A stretch of 5,443 nucleotides of DNA from Prevotella sp. UBA1395. Lineage in GTDB: Bacteria > Bacteroidota > Bacteroidia > Bacteroidales > Bacteroidaceae. The translations under genes and the position numbers were made by a program. Shown in pieces: positions 1-5,443 of this stretch (position 1 is the stretch's first letter; every line of letters begins with the position of its first letter). Under the pieces are notes generated by a model that was not told the DNA's origin, ran no database searches, and worked only from the letters and a program-made list of their open reading frames with translations. The DNA lies in assembly GCA_002305235.1 (NCBI GenBank), contig DBQL01000182.1:1468-6910 (forward strand), in the 5' to 3' direction.

Positions 1-720
1 CAGGGCGGTGAGTTGCGCGAAGTGTTCGAGGCGTCTCAGGCGGTGATGGTCATACTCTTGCGTCTCCTCGTGCTTCCAAGTGGTGTGAAAGGGGATGTGC
101 ACGGCATAGCCCCCGAGCTGCAGCACCGGCTCGATGTCCGAGCAAAACGAGTTGCCCACCATGACCATCCGACTGATATGGGTGTCGCAGGCATCGCAGA
201 GCTTGAGGTAGTCGCGGCGGGTCTTGTCAGACACCACCACCACATCGTCAAACAGCGGCATCAGTCCCGACCGCTCCATCTTGTTCTCTTGGTCCAAGAG
301 TTCACCCTTGGTAAACACCACCAGCTTGTACTTTCCTCGCCGCCGCAGTGTGCGCAGTGTGCCCTCTACGCCGGGCAGGGGAGCAGACGGTAGCGAGAGC
401 ATCTTCTTTCCAAGTTGCACGATGCGCAGGATGTCGGCGGCGGCGATGCGCCCGCGGCTCACTCTCACCGCGGTTTCAACCATCGACAGGGTGAAGGCTT
501 TACAGCCATAGCCCAGCAGGGGCATGTTTTCCGACTCGGTGTCAAACAGGGCTTCAGACACCTCGGCGGCCGGGCAGAAAGGCGAGAGTATCTCGGCGTA
601 GCTGCGTTCCGTTTCGTCAAAATGGGATTGGTTGTCCCAAAGGGTGTCGTCGGCATCGAAAGCCACGAGCCGTATGTCGTCAGACGGCAATGGGATGATA
701 GCGTTGTGGGGTATGTACAT
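1..720 (-). CDS. HAD-superfamily hydrolase (phosphatase-like, subfamily IA), 3' end cut by the window edge
   Basis: The frame is open for 240 codons from an ATG at 718-720 to the left edge, with no stop seen. The four HAD motifs are visible. Motif I is FDADDTLWDN, with nucleophile D22 and acid/base D24. Motif II is VVFTKG with T137, motif III is SDK with K166, and motif IV is GNSFCSDIEP with S194 and D195. Residues 30-115, between motifs I and II, would form the helical cap of a C1-type HAD enzyme. Known family members are Mg-dependent and dephosphorylate small phosphorylated metabolites, such as YjjG-like nucleotidases or phosphoglycolate phosphatases; the substrate here cannot be read from sequence. 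The usual length is about 230-245 residues, so only a few codons should be missing. No signal peptide is seen, so it is probably cytoplasmic. It lies 42 bases after the YjbR-like gene with no TAnnTTTG element between them, so it is likely co-transcribed as the third gene of the operon. Confidence 0.9.
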   Translation of the reverse strand, partial: MYIPHNAIIPLPSDDIRLVAFDADDTLWDNQSHFDETERSYAEILSPFCPAAEVSEALFDTESENMPLLGYGCKAFTLSMVETAVRVSRGRIAAADILRIVQLGKKMLSLPSAPLPGVEGTLRTLRRRGKYKLVVFTKGELLDQENKMERSGLMPLFDDVVVVSDKTRRDYLKLCDACDTHISRMVMVGNSFCSDIEPVLQLGGYAVHIPFHTTWKHEETQEYDHHRLRRLEHFAQLTAL

Positions 721-762
721 GGTGATTGTCGGTGTTGTGAAAAGAGGTGATGGGCGGCCGTC

Positions 763-1146
763 TCACTCGGCCTCGCCATAAATATTCTCCAAGTTTTCGC
801 AAGGAATCGTCTCGCGTCGCTTCTTGGGCAGCTTGGCCACCACGCAGAGAAACGACTCCGTGATGAGCCGTCGCATCAATGCCGGCTCCAGCCGGTCGGC
901 ATAGAGGTCGCTCCAGTGCACCTTGTTCAGATGGTAGGCGGGGCGTATGGCATCGTATTTCTCACGCAGGTCTGTGGCCCTGTCGGGATCTAACTTCACG
1001 GCGCAGACCTGATGCGAGGAGTCGAGGTGCAAATGGGCGAATATCTTTCCGGCAATCCTGAAGACCAGCCAGTCGGGTCCGTAGGGCATGTCTTCGGTGG
1101 CCTGTGGCAGCGACAGAGCAAAGATTCTGATTTCTTCGATGTTCAT
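763..1146 (-). CDS. MmcQ/YjbR family protein
   Basis: This encodes 127 residues of the YjbR (MmcQ) family, small single-domain proteins of about 115-130 residues with a CyaY-like fold. They are often labelled DNA-binding, but their role is poorly established. Family-like features are the N-terminal MNIEEIRIFALSLPQATED, the stretch PDWLVFRIAGKIFAHL at residues 24-39, and YHLNKVHWSDLY at 71-82, which holds the conserved histidine/tryptophan motif. A basic segment KLPKKRR follows at 105-111. The frame is open upstream for 30 more codons (to an ATG at 1234-1236), but those residues do not resemble the family. The chosen ATG overlaps the TGA of the upstream esterase as ATGA, a typical translational-coupling arrangement. 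The stop is TGA at 763-765. It is the middle gene of a leftward operon. Family assignment is strong; any biochemical role is unknown. Confidence 0.88.
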   Translation of the reverse strand: MNIEEIRIFALSLPQATEDMPYGPDWLVFRIAGKIFAHLHLDSSHQVCAVKLDPDRATDLREKYDAIRPAYHLNKVHWSDLYADRLEPALMRRLITESFLCVVAKLPKKRRETIPCENLENIYGEAE

Positions 1147-1838
1147 GATGAGAAGGTATGGAGATGGTTCATGCACCATGCGAAGCCTCGCGCGGTGCGT
1201 TCGGTAACATGAGCGAAGTGGTTTCCCGTGTTCCACTCGAGCACGCAGCGGTCTTTGCCGAGCACGCGGACCAGTTGTTCACGGGTGGTCCTGATGTTGG
1301 CCCCGATGCGCGCGAAGCCGGGGTGGCGGGTCTTCTCCTCGAGGTCGCCGAGGCTCAGATATACCTGTGCCGTCTGCGGCGTATGGTTTTGAAGATGTTG
1401 CGGCCACCGCTCCATCCATACCGAGGGCGATGCGGCGGCCACGGCGGCAAACGATGGCGAGACCGTGGAGGCCCACAGGGCAAACAGCGCGGCCAAGGAA
1501 TAGCCGCCGAGGATGCAAGGCAGCGGTCCGAAACGACGGGTGAGCAGGGGCAGCAGGGTGGTCTCGATGTGGGCAAGGGTGTCGGTGGCGCCGTGCCGAG
1601 CGTCGGTGTGGGGCGCGAGTAGCGCGTCGGGCCACGGTGCAAGCTGTCCCACCCAGTCGGCAATCTCTATGGCCGCGAAGGCGAAAGGCCGCGACGTGGC
1701 GGCGCGGATATGCGCCGTGAGGCGGTCGATGGCTGTGATCTCGCGGCGGTCTGTCGGTTGTATGAGCACCACCTCGGGGTGCGGGTCGGCATCGAGGAGA
1801 ATCGGGTAGGGCTCGTCGCAAAATAGGGTTTGTGGCAT
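1143..1838 (-). CDS. Putative esterase, alpha/beta-hydrolase fold
   Basis: This encodes 231 residues from the ATG at 1836-1838. A nucleophile elbow GGYSLAALFALWA (residues 111-123) places the catalytic serine at S114 in a G-x-S context. SLGDLEEKTRHP (162-173) is where the acidic triad member is expected (D165, E167 or E168). TGNHFAHVTERTARGF (204-219) supplies the candidate histidine, H207 or H210. This order (Ser, acid, His) fits the alpha/beta-hydrolase superfamily, close to the putative-esterase group (PF00756-like). The substrate is unknown. With this start there is no signal peptide, so a cytoplasmic enzyme is inferred. The frame stays open to an ATG at 1935-1937, but the extra 33 residues would span the predicted -7 element at 1862-1869 and do not look like the family, so the shorter start is preferred. 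It is the first gene of the operon and overlaps the YjbR-like gene by four bases (ATGA). The gene is markedly GC-rich, which explains the many open shadow frames around it. Confidence 0.85.
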   Translation of the reverse strand: MPQTLFCDEPYPILLDADPHPEVVLIQPTDRREITAIDRLTAHIRAATSRPFAFAAIEIADWVGQLAPWPDALLAPHTDARHGATDTLAHIETTLLPLLTRRFGPLPCILGGYSLAALFALWASTVSPSFAAVAAASPSVWMERWPQHLQNHTPQTAQVYLSLGDLEEKTRHPGFARIGANIRTTREQLVRVLGKDRCVLEWNTGNHFAHVTERTARGFAWCMNHLHTFSS

Positions 1839-1861
1839 GACGCGGTGGGGTTTGTTGCCGG

Positions 1862-1869
1862 CAAAGATA
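1862..1869 (-). promoter_or_regulatory. Predicted Bacteroides-type -7 promoter element of the esterase operon
   Basis: Read on the minus strand the site is TATCTTTG, matching the Bacteroidota -7 consensus TAnnTTTG. It lies 23 bases before the esterase ATG, so transcription would start around 1855 with a leader of about 17 nt. No good TTTG/TTG -33 element is seen 18-20 bases upstream, where the sequence is C-rich on the minus strand. The site supports the shorter esterase start. Confidence 0.6.
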
Positions 1870-2042
1870 GCAAAAATGTGGCGGGCGGGGAGTGGTGAGG
1901 GGTAAAATTTTATTATTTTTTTGGAGTGAAAAGTCATGCCCCATCAGCGTTCGGGCAAGGGTTGTGAGTGGGCTTTGACATGCCGGCTTTGCAGATGGGC
2001 GGGTCTGTTGTACTGTTTTCAATAACATTTGTTAATAACTTA

Positions 2043-2071
2043 TTGGTCAACGTGGATTTTTCATACCTTTG
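2043..2071 (+). promoter_or_regulatory. ndh: Predicted ndh promoter (-33 / -7 Bacteroides type)
   Basis: TACCTTTG at 2064-2071 matches the TAnnTTTG -7 consensus. TTG at 2043-2045, within TATTGG, lies 18 bases upstream, close to the usual -33 spacing. Transcription would start near 2078, about 190 bases before the ndh ATG. No better match was seen closer to the gene. Confidence 0.6.
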
Positions 2072-2077
2072 CGGTGG

Positions 2078-2266
2078 TTTTCAGAGGCTGTCGAAAGGCT
2101 GTGGCAGGGTGTGGAGACACCGGCGTGCGGCATCGATGCCCGCCCCTTGCCGCCGGAATACACACGCCATGACGGTGTGGTCGGCACGGCAGGGACGTAC
2201 GGGCAAGCTACCGAAATGGTCGGAGATAACAATTTTTCAGCAATATTATAAGAGAGCATCGTAGTT
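2078..2266 (+). promoter_or_regulatory. Long 5' leader of ndh with several hairpins
   Basis: If the promoter above is right, ndh mRNA carries a leader of roughly 190 nt. Visible structure: a direct repeat AGGCTGT at 2085-2091 and 2096-2102; a perfect 5-bp hairpin GGTGT/ACACC at 2108-2121 with loop GGAG; a perfect 12-base palindrome GGCATCGATGCC at 2129-2140; and a 6-bp hairpin CACGCC/GGTGTG at 2163-2179 with one G-U pair. The last 50 bases become AT-rich before the start codon, with a weak purine run AAGAGAG at 2250-2256. It matches no riboswitch class I can recognise. The exact 5' end is inferred. Confidence 0.35.
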
Positions 2267-3553
2267 ATGAGAGCGAATATCAGACGCAATGAGTTGACCC
2301 GGGTGGTTGTCGTGGGTGGCGGACTCGGTGGTATCAAGATGGTGATGGGCCTGCGCAAGAGCGGTTTTCAGGTGGTCTTGATCGACAAGAACAATTACAA
2401 CCAGTTTCCCCCTTTGATTTATCAGGTGGCTTCGGCAGGCCTCGAACCGAGCAGCATCTCGTTTCCGTTTCGGCGCCTTTTCCAAGGCATGAAGCATTTT
2501 TTCTTCCGGATGGGCGAGGTGTTGAGCATCGACGAGGAGGAAAAGGCGGTGCGCACCAGCTTCGGAACGGTGCATTATCATTACCTTGTGTTGGCCGGAG
2601 GGGCCGTCACCAACTTTTTTGGCAATGCCAATGTGGAGCAGAACGCCTTTCCGATGAAGACCGTCACCGAGTCTATCCGACTGCGTAACAAGCTCCTTGA
2701 GAACTTTGAGCGTGCCGAGACCGAGGAGAAAGAGGAGGCCCGTCAGGTGTTGCTCAACGTGGTTATCGTTGGCGGAGGACCCTCGGGAGTGGAGATTGCC
2801 GGTGCTCTCGCCGAGATGAAGCGCAATATATTGCCGCGCGATTATCCCGACTTGGATGCCAAGAAGGTAAACATCTACCTGCTCGACGCCGGCGACCGAC
2901 TGCTGGCGGCGATGGACAGGAAGTCGTCGGAGCAGGCCGCCAATGACCTCAGGGAACTGGGGGTGAAGATCATGCTCAACTCGATGGTGACCGATTACAA
3001 GGACCGTGAGGTGGTGCTGAGCAGCGGACAGACCATCAAGGCCGAGACGGTGATATGGGTGAGCGGCGTGAAAGCCTCGCCAATGGGAGGTGTGCCCGAG
3101 AGCAGTATCGGAAGGGGCGGGCGCATCCTTACCGACAGATATAATAAGGTGAAAGGCATGGAGCATGTCTATGCCATCGGTGACCAGTGCTTGGTAGAGG
3201 GCGACGAGGACTATCCCAACGGGCATCCGCAGCTGGCGCAGGTGGCCATTCAGCAGGCCGAGTTGCTCGCCAAGAACATCCTGCGTATGGAACGGGGCGA
3301 GGATATCAAACCCTTTGCCTATCGCAACCTTGGCACAATGGCCACCATCGGCCGAAAAAAGGCCGTGGCGGAGATATGGAAAGCCCGTTTCGGCGGCTTC
3401 TCGGCATGGCTGCTGTGGCTGGTTGTGCACTTGAGGTCTATCCTTGGAGTGAAGAACAAGACCGTGGTCTTCCTCAACTGGATGTGGAACTACTTCAATT
3501 ACAGGCAGAGTTTGAGGCTCATTCTCAAACCCATCATCAAAGACAAGAAATAA
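2267..3553 (+). CDS. ndh: Type II NADH:quinone oxidoreductase (NDH-2)
   Basis: This 428-residue single-subunit flavoprotein oxidises NADH and reduces quinone at the cytoplasmic face of the inner membrane without pumping protons. The N-terminal Rossmann motif VVVVGGGLGG (13-22) binds FAD, with D40 ending the second strand. A second dinucleotide motif VVIVGGGPSGVEIAG (165-179) binds NADH; the acidic D207 ending its second strand favours NADH over NADPH. The late FAD motif YAIGDQ is at 302-307. AQVAIQQ (324-330) matches the AQxAxQ quinone-site signature of NDH-2. The C-terminus has a hydrophobic segment FSAWLLWLVVHL (378-389) and an aromatic/basic tail, expected to anchor it to the membrane. Length is normal for the family. 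The ATG gives the usual short lead (MRANIRRNELTR) before the first motif. It appears to be a single-gene unit, with its own promoter upstream and a strong terminator downstream. The identification is secure at family level. Confidence 0.96.
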   Translation: MRANIRRNELTRVVVVGGGLGGIKMVMGLRKSGFQVVLIDKNNYNQFPPLIYQVASAGLEPSSISFPFRRLFQGMKHFFFRMGEVLSIDEEEKAVRTSFGTVHYHYLVLAGGAVTNFFGNANVEQNAFPMKTVTESIRLRNKLLENFERAETEEKEEARQVLLNVVIVGGGPSGVEIAGALAEMKRNILPRDYPDLDAKKVNIYLLDAGDRLLAAMDRKSSEQAANDLRELGVKIMLNSMVTDYKDREVVLSSGQTIKAETVIWVSGVKASPMGGVPESSIGRGGRILTDRYNKVKGMEHVYAIGDQCLVEGDEDYPNGHPQLAQVAIQQAELLAKNILRMERGEDIKPFAYRNLGTMATIGRKKAVAEIWKARFGGFSAWLLWLVVHLRSILGVKNKTVVFLNWMWNYFNYRQSLRLILKPIIKDKK

Positions 3554-3573
3554 GACTTCGTCTCAACAGTGGA

Positions 3574-3612
3574 GGGGCAGGCACCGACGACAATGACGGT
3601 GCTTGCCCCTTT
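3574..3612 (+). terminator. Rho-independent-type terminator after ndh
   Basis: GGGGCAGGCACCG (3574-3586) pairs with CGGTGCTTGCCCC (3597-3609) over 13 positions with one G-T pair, around a 10-base loop. It is followed by a short TTT and a T/G-rich stretch. It starts 20 bases after the ndh stop. An outer arm CAACA (3564-3568) can also pair with TGTTG (3614-3618). The T run is short, but the stem is strong and well placed. The reverse orientation lacks a T run, so it should work for ndh only. Confidence 0.8.
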
Positions 3613-3618
3613 GTGTTG

Positions 3619-3764
3619 CGTGGTGGTGGTGGCGGTGTGCCGTCATGATGATTTTCGCACGGAGACAGGGATAAGCGGATGTCTCGAGATAATGAGCAAT
3701 AGTTCTCTCCAAGCATGGTGGGTCGCCGTGTAGGCATGACTTCGGGATGGTGCCCCGTGCCCTC
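3619..3764. other. Intergenic stretch without recognised features
   Basis: Between the ndh terminator and the pump's regulatory region lie about 145 bases in which I recognise no gene, promoter or RNA. They begin with a GGT-rich stretch (about 3621-3637). A short minus-strand frame spans 3537-3737, but it overlaps the ndh 3' end and the terminator, has a proline run encoded by the GGT-rich stretch, and resembles nothing known. Confidence 0.5.
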
Positions 3765-3776
3765 TACAATGTTGTA
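3765..3776. promoter_or_regulatory. Inverted repeat TACAA-TG-TTGTA upstream of the pump promoter
   Basis: TACAATGTTGTA has perfect 5-bp arms around TG. It lies 36 bases upstream of the -33 TTG (3812-3814) and shares the pentamer TGTTG with two further copies at 3796-3800 and 3810-3814. It may be a regulator half-site or upstream operator; this is inference from symmetry and position only. Confidence 0.3.
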
Positions 3777-3798
3777 ATTACTCTAAATTAAAGGATGT

Positions 3799-3816
3799 TG
3801 CAACAGGGGTGTTGCA
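3799..3816. promoter_or_regulatory. Candidate operator: inverted repeat overlapping the -33 element of the pump gene
   Basis: TGCAACAGGGGTGTTGCA is a perfect 7-bp inverted repeat around GGGG. The left arm also belongs to a second 10-base palindrome, TGTTGCAACA (3796-3805). The right arm contains the -33 TTG (3812-3814), so a protein bound here would meet RNA polymerase directly. That position suits a repressor, or an activator of the MerR or AraC type acting at the promoter; the regulator is not in the window. Confidence 0.45.
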
Positions 3817-3841
3817 CATTAAAAAAAAAAACTTAACTTTG
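3812..3841 (+). promoter_or_regulatory. Predicted promoter of the RND efflux gene
   Basis: TTG at 3812-3814 (-33), a 19-base spacer, and TAACTTTG at 3834-3841 (-7) fit the Bacteroidota TTTG/TTG-N19-TAnnTTTG layout very well. The spacer contains 11 consecutive A (3821-3831). Transcription would start near 3848, giving a leader of about 38 nt to the preferred ATG at 3886. Confidence 0.75.
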
Positions 3842-3885
3842 TCGGTGGATTTCCTCGTCCAATGAATCATCAAACACATCGTGCC

Positions 3886-5443
3886 ATGTTGGAAAAAGTA
3901 ATTCGTTTCAGTCTGAAATACAAGCTCATCATCATACTCTTCACCCTGAGTATCGTGGGTTTCGGCATCTATTCAGTGGTGAATATACCGGTGGGAGCGG
4001 TGCCGGACATCACCAATAACCAAGTGCAGGTGATCACAACGTCGGGCAATCTGTCAACGCAAGAGATCGAGCAGTTTATCACCGCGCCCGTAGAGCTGGA
4101 GATGGCAAACCTCCCCGGAGTGAAAGAAATACGGTCGGTATCGAAGTTTGGACTGTCGGTGGTGACCATCGTGTTTGATGAAAGCATGGGCACCTATCTG
4201 CCGAGGCAGTTGATTGCCGAGAAAATCAAGTCGGCATCGGCCAATATTCCCGAGGGGTTCGGTACCCCGGAGATGGGCCCTATCACCACCGGTCTTGGCG
4301 AGATCTATCAATATACGCTCGACGTGAAGCCCGGTTACGAGAGTCGTTATACGCCGATGGAATTGCGAACCATTCAGGATTGGATTGTCAAGCGGCAGCT
4401 GTCGGGCATCAAGGGTGTGGTCGAGGTGAACAGTTGGGGCGGGTTTCTCAAGCAATATGAGGTGGCGATAGACCCCCGACGCTTGCAATCGCTCGGCCTT
4501 ACACTGATGGATGTGTTTACCGCCTTGCGTCAAAACAACAGCATCTCGGGTGGAGGATACATCGAAAAAGACGGACAAAGCTATTTCATCAGGGGTGACG
4601 CGCAAGTGAAGACCATTGATGACATCGAGAAGATCGTGGTGAAAAACCGGAACGGCGTACCTGTCTTGGTAGGCGATGTGGCCAAGGTGCAGTTTGGATA
4701 TGCCAATCGATATGGGGCCATCACAGCCAATGGTGAGGGCGAAAAGGTCTTCGGGCAGATCATGATGCTCAAGAATGCCAATTCCAAGGAGGTCATCAAT
4801 GAGGTGAAGAAGCGGGTCGACGAGGTACAAAAGTCTCTCCCCGAGGGGGTGTATATAAACCCTGTGCTGGAGCGAAGCGAACTAATCGGCAAGACCACGG
4901 CAACCGTTTTCGAGAACCTTCTCTTAGGATGTATCATTGTTTTCATGGTGGTTCTCATGCTGTTGGGTAACCTGAGATCGGCCCTTGTCATCTCGTCAAT
5001 GATACCATTGGCATTGTTTTTCACGCTCTCCTTGATGTATATCTTCGGCATCGATGCCAATCTCATGAGTCTCGGAGCGCTCGATTTCGGCATCATCATT
5101 GACGGAGCGGTGATCATAGTGGAATTTATCGCCGTGAGAACACTCAAGCATAAGAAAGAGTTGGACATCTTAGACCCGGAGCGAAGGAATGAGCTGATGG
5201 ATACCATTACATATAAAGGGGCTGCCGAAATGATGCATTCGGCCATATTCGGCCAATTTATTATCCTTATCGTCTTTATCCCAATCCTCTCCCTTCAAGG
5301 GGTCGAGGGCAAGATGTTCAGGCCTATGGCGATGGCATTCAGCTTCGCCATACTGGGTGCGATGTTCCTCTGTCTGACATGGCTTCCGGTCATTATCTCT
5401 TTGGTGATGAAACCTGCCCAGCCATCCAAGCGTAACATTTCGA
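3886..5443 (+). CDS. czcA: CusA/CzcA-family heavy-metal efflux RND transporter, N-terminal half (3' end cut by the window edge)
   Basis: The frame is open for 519 codons to the right edge; family members have about 1,030-1,050 residues. This inner-membrane pump exports metal cations in exchange for protons, working with a periplasmic adaptor and an outer-membrane channel. TM1 is at about 13-35, followed by a large periplasmic porter loop (36-340) with IPVGAVPDITNNQVQV (34-49), then TM2-TM6 at about 344-361, 366-388, 392-416, 450-470 and 482-506. GVEGKMFRPMA (472-482) is a family signature. TM4 reads DFGIIIDGAVIIVEF, with D400, D406 and E413 in the same spacing as D402, D408 and E415 of CzcA, known to be needed for transport. 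This favours divalent cations (Zn, Co, Cd, Ni) over the Cu/Ag CusA type. The usual VEN at the end of that motif is VEF. The start MLEKVIRFS matches the family; an in-frame ATG at 3862 would add eight residues. Base composition looks less GC-rich than the left operon. The metal is inferred. Confidence 0.93.
   Translation, partial: MLEKVIRFSLKYKLIIILFTLSIVGFGIYSVVNIPVGAVPDITNNQVQVITTSGNLSTQEIEQFITAPVELEMANLPGVKEIRSVSKFGLSVVTIVFDESMGTYLPRQLIAEKIKSASANIPEGFGTPEMGPITTGLGEIYQYTLDVKPGYESRYTPMELRTIQDWIVKRQLSGIKGVVEVNSWGGFLKQYEVAIDPRRLQSLGLTLMDVFTALRQNNSISGGGYIEKDGQSYFIRGDAQVKTIDDIEKIVVKNRNGVPVLVGDVAKVQFGYANRYGAITANGEGEKVFGQIMMLKNANSKEVINEVKKRVDEVQKSLPEGVYINPVLERSELIGKTTATVFENLLLGCIIVFMVVLMLLGNLRSALVISSMIPLALFFTLSLMYIFGIDANLMSLGALDFGIIIDGAVIIVEFIAVRTLKHKKELDILDPERRNELMDTITYKGAAEMMHSAIFGQFIILIVFIPILSLQGVEGKMFRPMAMAFSFAILGAMFLCLTWLPVIISLVMKPAQPSKRNIS

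Larger units (their letters stand above)
1839..2266. other. Divergent intergenic region between the esterase operon and ndh
   Basis: This 428-base stretch separates two divergent transcription units and holds no convincing gene. From left to right it contains the leftward -7 element (1862-1869), an AT-rich tract at 1903-1922 with the palindrome TAAAATTTTA (1903-1912) followed by a T run, about 120 bases with nothing I recognise, the rightward ndh promoter (2043-2071) and the ndh leader. Short open frames here start at non-ATG codons or lie antisense to the leader and resemble no known family. The AT tract sits 35-55 bases upstream of the leftward -7 element and could act as a bent or UP-like element; this is inference. 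Confidence 0.6.

Noticed and set aside
1147..1236. A 30-residue N-terminal extension of the YjbR-like protein
   Set aside because: It would lie inside the esterase 3' end in another frame and does not match the family; the ATGA overlap supports the internal start.
1158..1622. A plus-strand frame of 154 codons opposite the esterase
   Set aside because: It is Gly/Arg-rich, antisense to the esterase gene and without any family resemblance.
1839..1937. A 33-residue N-terminal extension of the esterase, which could look like a leader peptide
   Set aside because: The predicted -7 element TATCTTTG lies inside it, and the residues lack a convincing signal-peptide pattern; the shorter start is preferred.
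1279..2028. A 249-codon minus-strand frame overlapping the esterase
   Set aside because: It is Arg/Pro/His-rich and in a different frame from the esterase, which carries clear catalytic motifs. It arises from high GC at the third codon position.
2069..2251. A possible small leader gene upstream of ndh
   Set aside because: It begins with TTG inside the predicted -7 element, so the start would not be transcribed, and the peptide shows no known motif.
2246..3430. A 394-codon open frame on the minus strand opposite ndh
   Set aside because: It lies almost wholly antisense to a well-supported NDH-2 gene. Its His/Leu/Gly-rich composition is what the complement of GC-rich coding sequence gives, and no family is recognisable.
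3620..3637. GGT-rich repeat-like stretch after the ndh terminator
   Set aside because: It is too short and irregular to call a repeat element; low-complexity sequence is sufficient explanation.
4054..4830. A 258-codon minus-strand open frame opposite the efflux pump gene
   Set aside because: It is antisense to the conserved porter domain, lacks recognisable motifs, and is explained as a shadow of the pump reading frame. The same applies to the overlapping minus frame at 4581-5246.

Overview
The window looks like chromosomal DNA from a GC-rich member of the Bacteroidales (Bacteroidota). Three sites match the Bacteroides-type -7 promoter element TAnnTTTG, two of them with a TTG 18-19 bases upstream. 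Genes mostly lack strong Shine-Dalgarno sequences, and the proteins resemble Bacteroidota versions of their families. The genus cannot be fixed from the sequence alone.

Left part (1-1838, minus strand): three genes run leftward as a probable operon. They encode a small alpha/beta-hydrolase esterase, a MmcQ/YjbR-family protein and a HAD-superfamily phosphatase. The esterase stop and the YjbR start share the tetranucleotide ATGA. The HAD gene follows after 42 bases and runs off the left edge. A TATCTTTG element just upstream of the esterase is the likely promoter and fixes its start.

Middle (1839-3620): a 428-base divergent intergenic region separates that operon from a complete rightward gene for a type II NADH:quinone oxidoreductase (ndh). 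The predicted ndh promoter lies about 200 bases before the start codon, leaving a long leader with several short hairpins. A 13-bp-stem terminator follows ndh closely.

Right part (3621-5443): a 332-base intergenic region carries a clear promoter. Its -33 element lies inside a perfect inverted repeat, and its spacer contains a run of 11 A. It drives a gene for an RND heavy-metal efflux pump of the CusA/CzcA family, cut by the right edge after 519 residues, about half its usual length. The acidic residues in transmembrane helix 4 match the CzcA (divalent cation) pattern. The adaptor and outer-membrane channel genes are expected downstream, outside the window.

The three units look independently transcribed. 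NDH-2 feeds electrons from NADH to the quinone pool without itself pumping protons, while the RND pump consumes the proton gradient; nothing in the sequence ties them together. I see no mobile element, CRISPR array, tRNA or rRNA, and no convincing new multi-gene system. The most notable signals are regulatory: the pump promoter and the structured ndh leader.
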